This document shows, one piece after another, positions 5,976-14,762 of a DNA stretch of 23,760 nt. The stretch is from the IMG/VR virus record IMGVR_UViG_3300042731_004198, positions 1 to 23,760 of that record, one strand, 5' to 3'. This stretch comes from a virus. The translations under genes and the position numbers were made by a program. The stretch's first letter is position 1; each line of letters begins with the position of its first letter. The notes under the pieces were generated by a model, which saw nothing but the letters and a program-made list of their open reading frames with translations, was not told the DNA's origin and did no database searches.

Positions 5976-7129
5976 CAGGGCAGGTAGGTGAAGGGCCGGG
6001 TGGGCACCGGGTAGCTGTTGGCGCCGATCACGATGTCCGCGGGCGGCGCGCCGTCGATCGCTGTGAGCTCGTGGCTCTCCTCGCCTGGAGCCGCGACGAT
6101 GGCTCCGATCACCTGTGAGACTTTGATCGTGCCCCCTGGCTCAGCTCGCTGGAGCATGAGCGCGTCGACGGCCTCCTCGATGGCCGTTCGGACGTCGGCG
6201 GTGTCAGGGTCGAGGCTCGTGATCTCGAACGTGACGGCCTGCGCCGCGAGATGCGGGCTCGTCGCGATGTTGATGCGGTCCCCGATGAGCGGCGCCGGCG
6301 AGACCGCGTCGTGATACGGGGGGTCGTAGCTCGCGGTCCCGCGGATATAGTCGCGCACCGCCTGAGCCTGCCCAGCCGATGGAATCGCGTCCACCGGCAG
6401 ACCAGTTGCCGGGTCGACGATGAATCGGATCGTGATCTCGCCGAAGAGCGGCTCGTTCGGGCTGACCCAGACCTCGCGCACATTGGCGCACGCGGCCTTG
6501 GTCCAGGCGACGAAGTCCGCCACCGCTCCGCCTTGCGGTGGCTCGGAGAGCCGGTCAAGCACTCGTCCGCGAAGTGCGGACAGGGTCTCCTCCGAGACCC
6601 CGCCCGTGAACCCCCCTGCGCCGACCTCGCACGCCGAGTCCACTCCTGATAGAGGACTCGTGAGCGTGAGCGCCTGACCCGCGGTCGAATCGTAGTCCTC
6701 GCCCTCCTCCTCGGCGGTCGCGGCGAGGGTCACCGTCCCTCCGCCGCCGATCACGCCACCGGGCGCGTCCACGAGATAGATCAGGCCATCGTTGCGCCGC
6801 GCCTCGGTGCCGGTCGGCACCGAAGCCCCCACCGAGCCCGAGAACAGAATCGAGCCTGTGGCCTTGACCGGCACGACGTCGGCCAGATCGAGCATCTGCT
6901 GCCAGCGGACGACCCCCGCCTCAGAGGCCAGGTCCGGGAAGATCTCACAGGCGATGTTGGCGGCGAATCGATGGAGCCCCCAGCTCGCGCCGGCCTCAGT
7001 CAGCGCCAGCGCGCGGAGCGGACGATACCGGAGCTTGGCGTCCGCTCCGGGTACGTGGGAGTCGACGTCGGCCGTCGTCCGGTCGACGACGTCCTCAAGC
7101 GTAGGGACCGCGAATCCTGAGTCGGGCAT
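5975..7129 (-). CDS. Baseplate J-like protein (Mu gp47 type)
   Basis: The protein has 384 residues from ATG 7129, which overlaps the preceding stop as TGATG; a GTG one codon upstream (7132) is possible. It begins with FAVPTLEDVVDRTTADVDSHVPGADAKLRYRPL, the N-terminus typical of the baseplate J family, followed by GSVGASVPTGTEARRNDG near residues 105-125 and the glycine-rich TGGVSEETLSALRGRVLDRLSEPPQGG near 175-205. The C-terminal part (AVTFEITSLDPDTADVRTAIEEAVDALM) is also typical. This is a main component of the baseplate wedge and contacts gp46 and gp48, whose homologues flank it here. Confidence 0.93.
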   Translation of the reverse strand: MPDSGFAVPTLEDVVDRTTADVDSHVPGADAKLRYRPLRALALTEAGASWGLHRFAANIACEIFPDLASEAGVVRWQQMLDLADVVPVKATGSILFSGSVGASVPTGTEARRNDGLIYLVDAPGGVIGGGGTVTLAATAEEEGEDYDSTAGQALTLTSPLSGVDSACEVGAGGFTGGVSEETLSALRGRVLDRLSEPPQGGAVADFVAWTKAACANVREVWVSPNEPLFGEITIRFIVDPATGLPVDAIPSAGQAQAVRDYIRGTASYDPPYHDAVSPAPLIGDRINIATSPHLAAQAVTFEITSLDPDTADVRTAIEEAVDALMLQRAEPGGTIKVSQVIGAIVAAPGEESHELTAIDGAPPADIVIGANSYPVPTRPFTYLP

Positions 7130-7596
7130 CACACCTCCCAGGCGTATGCGTAGCGTAGCACGTCGGGATCCTCCGATCTACCGCGGCGGATCTCGACCCC
7201 GAGGCTGATCGCCGAGCCTTCCCGACGGACATCCGCCACGACCTCGGTCGCGACGCCGTCCTGGACCAGCCACGCGAGCGCGTCCTCGACGTATTGCCGG
7301 AGCCGCTCGGGAGTACCGTCGACAAGAAGTGCTCGGTCACCGAGCCAGAGACGCGAGCCCCACCCGTCGCCAACGGTCTCGGGGAATGAGTCCCCCCACC
7401 AGCCCCGCCGATCCTCGTCTCCCGAAAGGAGCTCCTGGGGCTCGATGCGACGATCGGTGAAGAGCGACACGACGACAGCCGCTTCGAGTTCGATGAGGCT
7501 CTCGCCGGACCAGTCGTCCGGCGGGGGGAAGATCGCATGCCCGGACTCGAGGCCGTCCGCGTAGACGCGGGAGATCTTGGTCTCGTTGGTGATCAT
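7129..7596 (-). CDS. Baseplate wedge protein, Mu gp46-like
   Basis: The protein has 155 residues from ATG 7596, chosen because it overlaps the gp45-like stop as ATGA; a longer frame upstream lies entirely inside that gene. It shows the gp46 pattern: an aspartate-poor start leading to ESLIELEAAVVVSLFTDRR, then DRRGWWGDSFPETVGDGWGSRLWL (the W-W-G-D motif is characteristic), and a C-terminal VEDALAWLVQDGVATEVV followed by strands. In Mu this small protein, with gp47 and gp48, builds the wedge around the hub, like gp25 of T4. Tight overlap on both sides implies coupled translation. Confidence 0.88.
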   Translation of the reverse strand: MITNETKISRVYADGLESGHAIFPPPDDWSGESLIELEAAVVVSLFTDRRIEPQELLSGDEDRRGWWGDSFPETVGDGWGSRLWLGDRALLVDGTPERLRQYVEDALAWLVQDGVATEVVADVRREGSAISLGVEIRRGRSEDPDVLRYAYAWEV

Positions 7597-8228
7597 GAAT
7601 CCGCCTTGAGCACGGAGCTCCCGCTCGTGATCCGGGCGGCAAGCGCGGCCGGCAAGGGCGGCATGCTCCCAACCCCGTAGATGGCCTCGTAGAGCGGCTT
7701 CACGACCAAATGGACCGCGCCAATCCACAACCAGTATACGGGATCCTCTACTGCGGTCGAGCTCGTCGAGTCGGTCACGCGCGCGACTGATTGGAGGTCG
7801 AGCGGCGCCTCTGGACCGACCTCACACGCGTTGCCCGCCGCGGGCATGATCGCGATCTTGGTCCGCCGGAGCATGATGAGCTGCCCGTCGAGGTCCCAGA
7901 GAACCACGTCTCCCGGATCATCAGGATGCGGCCTGGCCTCGCGGTAGGCCGTGGCGACCGCTACCGGATGATCCGATGCCCCCCCGAGGTGGAGCACGAT
8001 CGCCTCGGAGCCCACTGGGGGACGGGTCGTCAGGCCATAGTGCTCAAAGTGCTCGACCCGGTCTGCCGTATCGCGGTCCTCGCCCTCCCCGGTCCCTGCG
8101 AGCTGCACCTCGCCTTGCGCCGGCGAATCGTCCACGAGCTTGACGACCGCCCGCCGGAGGAGATCTGTCACCCGCAGCCGGAGGGGCCGTAGCACCTCGT
8201 CGATCCTGCGCTCGATCTCGCTGATCAT
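7593..8228 (-). CDS. Baseplate spike or assembly protein, Mu gp45-like
   Basis: The protein has 211 residues from ATG 8228, which overlaps the hub protein stop as ATGA. Residues 3-35 are helical and charged (EIERRIDEVLRPLRLRVTDLLRR). An OB-fold-like section follows: VEHFEHYGLTTRPPVGSEAIVLHLGGASDHPVAVAT matches the conserved core of the gp45 family. The next part (GDVVLWDLDGQLIMLRRTKIAIMP) fits the beginning of the membrane-piercing spike. Mu gp45 trimerises to form the spike tip. Here the last 50 residues (YWLWIGAVHLVVKPLYEAIYGVG) are more hydrophobic than expected for a spike tip, and I see no HxH iron-binding motif. Confidence 0.88.
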   Translation of the reverse strand: MISEIERRIDEVLRPLRLRVTDLLRRAVVKLVDDSPAQGEVQLAGTGEGEDRDTADRVEHFEHYGLTTRPPVGSEAIVLHLGGASDHPVAVATAYREARPHPDDPGDVVLWDLDGQLIMLRRTKIAIMPAAGNACEVGPEAPLDLQSVARVTDSTSSTAVEDPVYWLWIGAVHLVVKPLYEAIYGVGSMPPLPAALAARITSGSSVLKADS

Positions 8229-9307
8229 ACCGGCGACCTCCACGCGCCGAGCCCAGCCCGCGGATTGTCCGGGAGCTGGGGTAGGTACCCCGCCTCAGGA
8301 GCGAGGTAGAGGGTCGTAGTGTACCCTCCCTCGCTGGAGAGGGCGAGATCCACGCTCGTGATCAGCATGTCCGCATCGACACGGCAGAAGGCATCCCGAA
8401 CGCGGATAAGCTCGCCCGGCTCCCAGACTAGGCCCTCGTCGTCTCGCCATCCGCGGATGACGTACTGACCCATGGTCGATCGGCCGAGCCGATTCGCGGC
8501 TGACCACTGAGCCTGAGCCAGCGCGCGCTTACGGCTCAATGAGGAGTCCGCCGAGAGCACGAGCACCCGCCGGCGTGCGCTGGCGGCGTCCGTCGCGGTC
8601 GCCTCGATCCCGGCTACGAGGTCTCCCCACTCCTCATCAGTCCCCACCGACTGACCGCGACAGCGGTACTCGGTGTAGATGTCGGTGGCATCGAAGGACC
8701 ATCGACCCGAGAGCACGTTGCGCCCGCGCTCGAGAGCGATCCCCTCGCGGAGGGGAAACATCCCCGCGCCCGCCTGCCAGAGGACGAGGCGTCCCTCGGG
8801 GTCGTCGTAGACGAGCACCCCGCGGAGCCTGGCTGCTCGCTCGATCGCGTCGTAGACCGACTCGCCCTCGTCGGCCGCGAACCGCGAGATCGGCTCCTCG
8901 TCCAGCAGCGGCGGAACCACCTCGATCGAGTAGGGCGCGCAGAGCCGGATTGCGATCTGCGAGAGGGCAAGGTTGCGGAAGCGGCGCTTGCCGACGATGG
9001 AGCAGTCGACGAGGTCCTTCGTCCGCGAACGCCCAGTCACGGCGACTCCCGAGCTTGATGCATCATAGCTTGGCTCGACAGAGTCCACGTAGCCCGTGAT
9101 CACGCGGTCACCGTCGATCGAGACCTCACAGGGGTCCTCGAGCTGGAATCCGACAGGACTCGTTGTCTGAGACGGGGGGCTGGTGGCGGTGAAGGCGAAG
9201 CTCCGGGCGGCGGTCTCGATCCCGTAGCTCACGGTCACCGACGTCCACCCGCGATAGGACTCGCCGCCGACGCGGAGCTCCACGAGGTGTCGCTCGAGCG
9301 CCGCCAT
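8225..9307 (-). CDS. Baseplate hub protein, Mu gpP / gpD family
   Basis: The protein has 360 residues. ATG 9307 overlaps the preceding stop as TGATG; a GTG at 9310 is the alternative. The N-terminus has the family pattern of beta-strands (VELRVGGESYRGWTSVTVSYGIE), then PCEVSIDGDRVITGYVDSVEPSYDASS and VTGRSRTKDLVDCSI, seen in hub proteins of Mu (gp44) and in late-control protein D of P2. Later parts include GESVYDAIERAARLRGVLVYDDPEGRLVLWQAG and a C-terminal WEPGELIRVRD. A trimer of this protein connects the tail tube to the spike encoded by the next gene. Confidence 0.9.
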   Translation of the reverse strand: MAALERHLVELRVGGESYRGWTSVTVSYGIETAARSFAFTATSPPSQTTSPVGFQLEDPCEVSIDGDRVITGYVDSVEPSYDASSSGVAVTGRSRTKDLVDCSIVGKRRFRNLALSQIAIRLCAPYSIEVVPPLLDEEPISRFAADEGESVYDAIERAARLRGVLVYDDPEGRLVLWQAGAGMFPLREGIALERGRNVLSGRWSFDATDIYTEYRCRGQSVGTDEEWGDLVAGIEATATDAASARRRVLVLSADSSLSRKRALAQAQWSAANRLGRSTMGQYVIRGWRDDEGLVWEPGELIRVRDAFCRVDADMLITSVDLALSSEGGYTTTLYLAPEAGYLPQLPDNPRAGLGAWRSPV

Positions 9308-10437
9308 CACTCGACCAACACGGTGTACGTGCCCGGCTCGACGAAGAGCGGATGACGGATGCGGTTGCGCGCCACGATCTCTTCAGCGCGCGTCGCGGCC
9401 CCGTAGATGTCCCAGGCGAGCTGTAGCGCCGATGTCGTGGTCGTCACCTCGATCGTCCGAAGCCGGGCGAGGTCCTGCGCCGCGGTCGTTAGCGTCGCCA
9501 CAGTCGATGCTCGGAGGTCTACCAGCGCCACGAACTCGTCATAGGTGCAGACCGACTCCATCTCGGCCCAGATGAGATCAGCGACTTCGTCGCGCGCCTC
9601 GACGGCCTCGTCGTAGCTGTCGTACTCCTCCTCGACGATCGCGGCGGCGAGCTGTCCCAGGACAAGGCGCTGGACGAGCTGCTCCTGGGCGTCCCGATTG
9701 ATCTGGACCTGCTGCTCGACAGGTGTCGGCGGGGGGCTTGCCGGATCGTAGCCGTCAGCCACCCGTTGGCGCGTTAGCTGCAGAAGCTCTCCGGCGTCCG
9801 TCACGGTGGCCAGTAGAGCGGCTACCGATGTTGCGATGATCGTCGCATCGGTCGGGTCGATCGGTCGATAGCCTACCGAAAGTTCGGTGAGCCCTCCGCG
9901 AGACCAGATCTCGGCCCAGTGCTCGATAACACGGGAGAACACGTAGCCTCCGAAGGCAACGCTCCACCTGTCCGCGAATCCGGCCTGAGCTGCGGTCGCA
10001 AGCGTCGCCGCGCGTTCGGCGACTTCGAGCTCGTCGACTCCGATCGAGTAGAGCCCCTCCTCACCGAGGTCCTCGACGAACTGGAGCGTGAACCGGGCCA
10101 TCCCCGAGTCCTGCGCAGACTCCTGCTCCGTGTAGCTCCGACAGATGGCGTTGATCAGCCCCCATCGCGGATGCTCAAGGAGACCCGCGCCTGCCTCGAG
10201 CACCTCGATCAGCTCTTGTGCCCGGGCGTGGTAGTCCTCGCCGATCACGAACGCGTCGAAGGTGAGCCGACCCATCTTGCGGCCGAGATCCTCGGGGATC
10301 CCGATGTCGCGCTGCGGGTACTCGTGATCTGGCCCCCGCCGTCCTCCTTCGCGGGTATGCCCGAAGACCTCGAACTCGACGCCCGCGAACCGCGCGGGGG
10401 TCAGGTCTCGTAGCCAGAGGGGACGCTCATCGGCCAT
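9307..10437 (-). CDS. Tail/DNA circularisation protein, Mu gpN-like
   Basis: The protein has 376 residues. The start ATG 10437 overlaps the tape-measure stop as TGATG. Residues about 8-100 match the DNA-circularisation N-terminal domain family to which Mu gp43 (gpN) belongs: LTPARFAGVEFEVFGHTREGGRR, HEYPQRD, PEDLGRKMGRLTFDAFVIGEDYHARAQELIEVLEAGAGLLEHPRWG. The remainder is alpha-helical and acidic. Despite the family name, the accepted place of gpN in Mu is the baseplate, around the hub, and its position between tape measure and hub agrees. The helical C-terminal two thirds show no motif I recognise. Confidence 0.88.
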   Translation of the reverse strand: MADERPLWLRDLTPARFAGVEFEVFGHTREGGRRGPDHEYPQRDIGIPEDLGRKMGRLTFDAFVIGEDYHARAQELIEVLEAGAGLLEHPRWGLINAICRSYTEQESAQDSGMARFTLQFVEDLGEEGLYSIGVDELEVAERAATLATAAQAGFADRWSVAFGGYVFSRVIEHWAEIWSRGGLTELSVGYRPIDPTDATIIATSVAALLATVTDAGELLQLTRQRVADGYDPASPPPTPVEQQVQINRDAQEQLVQRLVLGQLAAAIVEEEYDSYDEAVEARDEVADLIWAEMESVCTYDEFVALVDLRASTVATLTTAAQDLARLRTIEVTTTTSALQLAWDIYGAATRAEEIVARNRIRHPLFVEPGTYTVLVE

Positions 10438-12386
10438 CAGTCCACCCGCCGCTTGCCGACCTTCGCCGTCATCTTCACCGCGGGATTCTTCGTCTGCGCC
10501 TCCGCGGACACCGTTTTGTCCGCGCCGGTCTTGTCGGTGATCGTGATCTTGACTTCGCCGCCGACCTCGGTCTGAGCAGGAGCGAGCCCGCGAGGCACAG
10601 GCGCGATCTCTGCTGTCAGCCCCCGGTAGGCACGGTAGCCGCCCATCCCCGGACCGGCCACTGTCGTGATGCGGGAGATCTCAGCGCGACGCGCTGCCTC
10701 TGCGGCCCACTCCTCTTTGGCGCGGATCTCGGCAGCCTCGCGTGTGACCATCTCTCGCTCATGCCCTAGCGCGGTCCACGATTCCGCCGCCTCGGCGCGC
10801 CTCTTGATCTCGGCCCCATACTCACCGGCCTTGGCGCGCTGGAAGGTCTCCTCGGTCGCATACTCCTCGACCCCGTACACCTGGGCGCCCTTGGCCTTCC
10901 GCTCCGCAAGCGGCCCCGTCTCGATTCCGAGGAGCTCCTTGACGCCGCCGACAACGAACGACACGGCATCCGCGACTTCGCCGATCGCCGAGACCAACGA
11001 CGGGAGCGTGTGCACCGCGAGGTCCTTGAGCAGCGAAATCACCGAGCCGAACGCCTTGCCCGCCGAAGCGGCCATCGCGTCGAAGTCGAGGTCAGCGAGC
11101 CCCTTGCCGGGCGCGATCGCCTCGAGGAACGCGCCCGCGAAGATCTTCGATGCCGATCGAACACGCTTGCCGGCCTTCTCGAATCCTTCCGGGATGTTGG
11201 CCAGGTCGGCCAGACCGAGGCCCTCCGCGATGCCGCCCCCGAGCTCGCCGATCATCATGTGGACGCCACTTGAGATCTGCTGCAAGTGAAACCCAGTCGT
11301 CTTGGTGAGGCTACTCCATAGCTCCTCGGTACGACCGGCGGAATCCTGGAGGCGGCCGAAAATGGTCTCGAGATCCTCGAAGCCGCTGCCTGCGAGGCGG
11401 ATCATGCCCTTGTACGCCTCTTTGCGGCCGAAGATCTGCGTGATGATCCCGGGCCCCCGCTCCGCCGCCACCTCGCGAATGCGCTCGACGAGGGGCACGA
11501 TCCCGCCCATCTGGCGGATCGCGTCTGCGCCGAACGGGATCTTGAGCTTCTTCAACGCCTTCTCGGCCTTGCTCGTCGGCTTCACGATGCCGGCCACGAT
11601 CGACGAGAGCTGCGTGAACGCCTCGTCCGTCGTGAGCCCCACCTTCGTGATCGAGGCCATGGGCGCGAGTACGCCCTCGAGCGAGATCCCCATCTCCTTG
11701 GCGAAGCTCGCCACCTGTCCGATCGAGTTGGCGATCTGATCGAAGTCAGTCACACCTAGCGCTTCCGTGATGAAGAGCTTGTCAGCCACCTCCTTGGCCG
11801 TGATCCCCGTATCGGCGAACGTGTTCATGACGGCGGTCAGCGCCTTGACCGCCGTCGGCAGCTCCGTCCGCCCCGCCTTGGCCGCGCGAAGCGCGACCGG
11901 CAGGAACTCGCCGAGTGCCGCCGAGCTCGTCTCCACCCCAGACGAGAACGCCTGGTAGGCTGCGGCGGCGACCTCGATCGGCGCTGAACCGGTCTCGAGC
12001 GCCAGGCGCTTGATCTGCCCGCCGAACTCGGCCATCGGGTCGCGGCCTGCCTCGAGTAGATTCGAGAGATGCTGGACCTCGAGCTCGAAGTCCGCTGCAC
12101 GATCGACCGCGAGCCCTAACCCGACGGCTGCCCCAGCGCTGTACTTCGCGAGCGATCCGAATCCTCGCCGCGCCACGCCGATGCCGCGGCCCATCCCGCG
12201 AGCGGCCGTCCCTACGCCACGGATCCCCCGTCGGACCCCGCGCATGGCGCGCATGCCCGCCCGCTCGATCCGAGAGAAACTCCGCCCGGCCTGACGCTCC
12301 GCGCGTTTGAGAGCTTTTCGCCAGGGGACAGAGATGTCATCCACGCCATGGAGGACCGCACTCGCGCTGTACTGCGCCTTGGGCAC
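10437..12386 (-). CDS. Tail tape measure protein
   Basis: The protein has 649 residues. The start GTG 12386 lies one base after the frameshift-product stop, with GGAGG 4 nt before it. The first 80 residues are very basic (RAMRGVRRGIRGVGTAARGMGRGIGVARRG). Residues 98-340 resemble the TP901 tape-measure core (FELEVQHLSNLL, AAAAYQAFSSGVETSS, AVKALTAVMNTFADTG, KLFITEALGVTDFDQIANSIGQV, KVGLTTDEAFTQLSSIVAGI). Hydrophobic segments are at about 82-95 and in the middle. Tape-measure length sets tail length; about 650 residues imply a tail of Mu size or slightly shorter, taking roughly 0.15 nm per residue. Its place after the chaperone pair is standard. Confidence 0.92.
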   Translation of the reverse strand: MPKAQYSASAVLHGVDDISVPWRKALKRAERQAGRSFSRIERAGMRAMRGVRRGIRGVGTAARGMGRGIGVARRGFGSLAKYSAGAAVGLGLAVDRAADFELEVQHLSNLLEAGRDPMAEFGGQIKRLALETGSAPIEVAAAAYQAFSSGVETSSAALGEFLPVALRAAKAGRTELPTAVKALTAVMNTFADTGITAKEVADKLFITEALGVTDFDQIANSIGQVASFAKEMGISLEGVLAPMASITKVGLTTDEAFTQLSSIVAGIVKPTSKAEKALKKLKIPFGADAIRQMGGIVPLVERIREVAAERGPGIITQIFGRKEAYKGMIRLAGSGFEDLETIFGRLQDSAGRTEELWSSLTKTTGFHLQQISSGVHMMIGELGGGIAEGLGLADLANIPEGFEKAGKRVRSASKIFAGAFLEAIAPGKGLADLDFDAMAASAGKAFGSVISLLKDLAVHTLPSLVSAIGEVADAVSFVVGGVKELLGIETGPLAERKAKGAQVYGVEEYATEETFQRAKAGEYGAEIKRRAEAAESWTALGHEREMVTREAAEIRAKEEWAAEAARRAEISRITTVAGPGMGGYRAYRGLTAEIAPVPRGLAPAQTEVGGEVKITITDKTGADKTVSAEAQTKNPAVKMTAKVGKRRVD

Positions 12387-12387
12387 G

Positions 12388-12560
12388 TCACCTCCGGACC
12401 AGCCCCAGTAGACCCGGGGCCTGCTCGATCAGATCCCGGACCCGCTCCTCCCAGAAGGCCAGAGCCGGGGCGTCGAGGCTCAGGACGTCGACTCCCGGGA
12501 AGACTCGCCCGACGACGGCGAGCCGGAGCTTCCAGTCGCCGGGCCAGATCGAGAAAACTC
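12388..12560 (-). CDS. Frameshifted extension of tail assembly chaperone (probable -1 shift)
   Basis: This frame is open across the end of the chaperone gene and continues past its stop for about 30 codons to 12388. Relative to the upstream gene it is -1. It has no ATG; the first in-frame start-like codon is a TTG at 12660 inside the other gene. The part likely to be used (SIWPGDWKLRLAVVGRVF, then ALAFWEERVRDLIEQAPGLLGL) has the tryptophan-containing acidic helix style of tail chaperone extensions. The left boundary given is approximate. No canonical X-XXY-YYZ heptamer is visible; the T-run in GAGTTTTCT near 12555 and TTTTCC near 12600 are the nearest candidates. The family is known to use frameshifts here, in lambda and Mu. 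Confidence 0.6.
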
Positions 12561-12857
12561 GTGGATCACGCGGTTGAGCCGGGGAACATCGCTCGCGTCC
12601 ACCCGGAAAAGCGCTGAGAACGGAAGCCCCGTCGTGCGATGAGTCGCGAAGATCACCCAAGTGACGCCTTCCTCCACCTCATCGAACTCGGCCGCCACGA
12701 AGTCGCCCGCGACCAGCCGCCGGCCGTAGCGGAGCACCTCGACGGTCTCACCGCCGACGACGATCGGGACGTTGAGGCGGAGCTCGCGAACCCAGTCGGT
12801 CGGCGGATAGACGACCGTCGGGACCATGCCTCGCGCCATCTCAGGGGTGATCGCCAC
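12480..12857 (-). CDS. Tail assembly chaperone, Mu gp41-like
   Basis: The protein has 125 residues. The start GTG 12857 follows AGGAGG. Residues 15-105 show the pattern of gp41-type proteins (YPPTDWVRELRLNVPIVVGGETVEVLRYGRRLVAGDF, then PFSALFRVDASDVPRLNRVIHEF). The last 20 residues (GPATGSSGSPSSGESSRESTS) are low-complexity, which suits a short unshifted product. These proteins bind the tape measure during tail assembly and are not in the finished particle. The position between tube and tape measure, and the overlapping second frame, support the call. Confidence 0.85.
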   Translation of the reverse strand: MAITPEMARGMVPTVVYPPTDWVRELRLNVPIVVGGETVEVLRYGRRLVAGDFVAAEFDEVEEGVTWVIFATHRTTGLPFSALFRVDASDVPRLNRVIHEFSRSGPATGSSGSPSSGESSRESTS

Positions 12858-12872
12858 AACGCCTCCTGGCGA

Positions 12873-13247
12873 CTAGGTGATCCGCCGCATCTTGCGACCC
12901 TCGAAGCGAAGCGGACATGTCCCCGCGATCACGTCCGCTGTCAACTCACCGATCTGCGACCCCCCCTCGAGTACGTAGCTGATCCCGTTGTAGCCGTCGA
13001 CCTGGATCGCGACGTCCTCGACTGCTCCGAGCGCGAGGAGATCGACGCTCGAGCGGAGGATCGTCGTCGTCTGGAAGTAGGGCGTGGCAGGCACGATCCG
13101 CACACCAGCGACACCTGTCTGCCCAGTGACGGTCTCACGGATCCAACTCAGAGGCTGGATCTCGAAGTCCCCCTCGATCTCGATCGGCCCGACTCCAGGG
13201 ACGATGCATGAGAGCACGCCCCCGACCCTTGTAGTAGACGCTGCCAT
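12873..13247 (-). CDS. Tail tube protein, Mu gpM-like
   Basis: The protein has 124 residues. The start ATG 13247 follows AGGAGG with an 8-nt spacing. The pattern of a tube protein of contractile tails is seen: an N-terminal TTRVGGVLSCIVPGVGPIEIEGDFEIQPL, a middle VRIVPATPYFQTTTILRSSVDLLAL and a C-terminal strand series (VLEGGSQIGELTADVIAGTCPLRFEGRKMRRI). Hexameric rings of this protein stack inside the sheath, whose gene is immediately upstream. The length agrees with Mu gp40 (about 118 residues). Confidence 0.88.
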   Translation of the reverse strand: MAASTTRVGGVLSCIVPGVGPIEIEGDFEIQPLSWIRETVTGQTGVAGVRIVPATPYFQTTTILRSSVDLLALGAVEDVAIQVDGYNGISYVLEGGSQIGELTADVIAGTCPLRFEGRKMRRIT

Positions 13248-13259
13248 CTCTCACACCTC

Positions 13260-14750
13260 CTAGTCGGCCAGGTACTGGAGCAGGAACGCGTTCTTGATGG
13301 CGACGATCCGGAGCTGGTTGACGTAGTCCGGGTTGACTTCGATATCGATCCGGTTCGGGTCACCCGGCGGACGGACGATCGTGATCGCCCGCTCGAAGAG
13401 CTCCGCGTTCTCGACGAGCCCCTCCTTCTCCATCAGCCCATACTCAGACACGATCGAACCCTTGAGCAGCCGCGGTGTGGTCACGGCTTGTCCCGGACCG
13501 ATTGGCGTGTCGTCGTTCGCGAGCGAGTGGCGCGGCCAGTCGCTCCTGATACGCGCGTCGATCCGGCGATCGAATTCTGCCGACGTGTACATCGTGCAAA
13601 CGTCGAGGTAGCTGTCGTCCGCCACCCCCTGAGCATCGAGCTGGTAGGTCGAGATCAGCCGCTCGATCCGGACCTTGCCCGCGCTGTCCGTGGTGAGCGT
13701 CGAGATCCCGTCGAAGAGCAGCACGTTCCGCTGGGCCTGCGTCCAGCGCACCGTCTTCGCCGCCGGCAGGACGCCGGGGAGCTCGAGGGTCTGCAGCGGC
13801 CGGGCCGGAGAGTCGGAGAGACTCCGGTAGATCCGACCGACGATCGTCCCTGCGACCTCCCAGGGGAGCGTCGGCAGGGCCTCGAGCCCGACGATCGTGT
13901 TGTTCGGATCGTTCTCCGCGTTCCCCAGGGTCGTCAAATTGCCCGGGGTGTCGCAGTAGGCGCAGAACGCGTGGCCGTAGACCATCCGGTTCCAGGCCCA
14001 GCGCCCCGCCGTGAAGTTGAGCAGCTCTTCGATCTCGTCGAGCGAAGTCGAATCCAGGTACGGGTGGACGATGAAATCGAACTCCTCGTCGCCGAGGAGC
14101 GCCGCGATCCCCGAGATGTCGGGGTTGGTCGCGCCAGCGACGCCCGCGGCGACGGTCACCGTCACCCCGGGCACGTCCTCGTCCGTGTCGAGGTAGTTGG
14201 TCCGGATGTCGATCTGGTTGCCCGTCAGGCCCTTGTTCTTGGCGGTGCATGTCACCACCGGGGGGACCGCGGCGCTCGTCACAGGGAGACCTGCTGTCGC
14301 GGTGATCGCCGCGTCGATCGCGGTGGCGATCGCGTTGGCCGCGTCGCCCGAGGCGACCGCCACGGGGATACGCGTCCCAGCGATGTAGAGGGCGACGGTC
14401 CCGGCCGCGGTCGCGGCGCCGGCGACCGTGATCGTCTGCGTCGCCGCCACCCCTGCGACGGCGTCGTCGACCGCCACGCCCCAGACCTCGGCGTTCTGGT
14501 TGGCGGCACGGATGCCTCTCATCATGTGGTGCAGGATGGATCCCTCGCCCCAGTAGCCGCTCGCGGCTCGATCGCTGGCCACGCGCTTGAGGACGCCGGC
14601 CGCGACCGAACCCGCGGACGTCCGTCCGCCGATCATCAGGATCGGTCGGTCTCCCGTGCCCGGCGAGCCCGCGCGGGAGTTGTCCATCTCCAGAAACAGA
14701 AACGGCGTTCGGAGGCTGCCCGCCGCTGGAATCGTCGCGAAATCCACCAC
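13260..14750 (-). CDS. Contractile tail sheath protein, Mu gpL-like
   Basis: The protein has 496 residues, the usual length. The start GTG 14750 (or 14747) follows GGGAGG. Characteristic parts are FATIPAAGSLRTPFLFLEMDNSRA at the N-terminus, GVLKRVASDRAASGYWGEGSILHHMMRGIRAANQNAEVWGVAV near 55-100, the middle EFDFIVHPYLDSTSLDEIEELL, and the C-terminal FERAITIVRPPGDPNRIDIEVNPDYVNQLRIVAIKNAFLLQYL, which is a hallmark of the Mu-type sheath. Between about 100 and 210 is an Ala/Thr/Val-rich beta domain that probably faces outward. Sheath contraction drives the tube into the host. Confidence 0.94.
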   Translation of the reverse strand: MVDFATIPAAGSLRTPFLFLEMDNSRAGSPGTGDRPILMIGGRTSAGSVAAGVLKRVASDRAASGYWGEGSILHHMMRGIRAANQNAEVWGVAVDDAVAGVAATQTITVAGAATAAGTVALYIAGTRIPVAVASGDAANAIATAIDAAITATAGLPVTSAAVPPVVTCTAKNKGLTGNQIDIRTNYLDTDEDVPGVTVTVAAGVAGATNPDISGIAALLGDEEFDFIVHPYLDSTSLDEIEELLNFTAGRWAWNRMVYGHAFCAYCDTPGNLTTLGNAENDPNNTIVGLEALPTLPWEVAGTIVGRIYRSLSDSPARPLQTLELPGVLPAAKTVRWTQAQRNVLLFDGISTLTTDSAGKVRIERLISTYQLDAQGVADDSYLDVCTMYTSAEFDRRIDARIRSDWPRHSLANDDTPIGPGQAVTTPRLLKGSIVSEYGLMEKEGLVENAELFERAITIVRPPGDPNRIDIEVNPDYVNQLRIVAIKNAFLLQYLAD

Positions 14751-14762
14751 TTGTCGGCCTCC

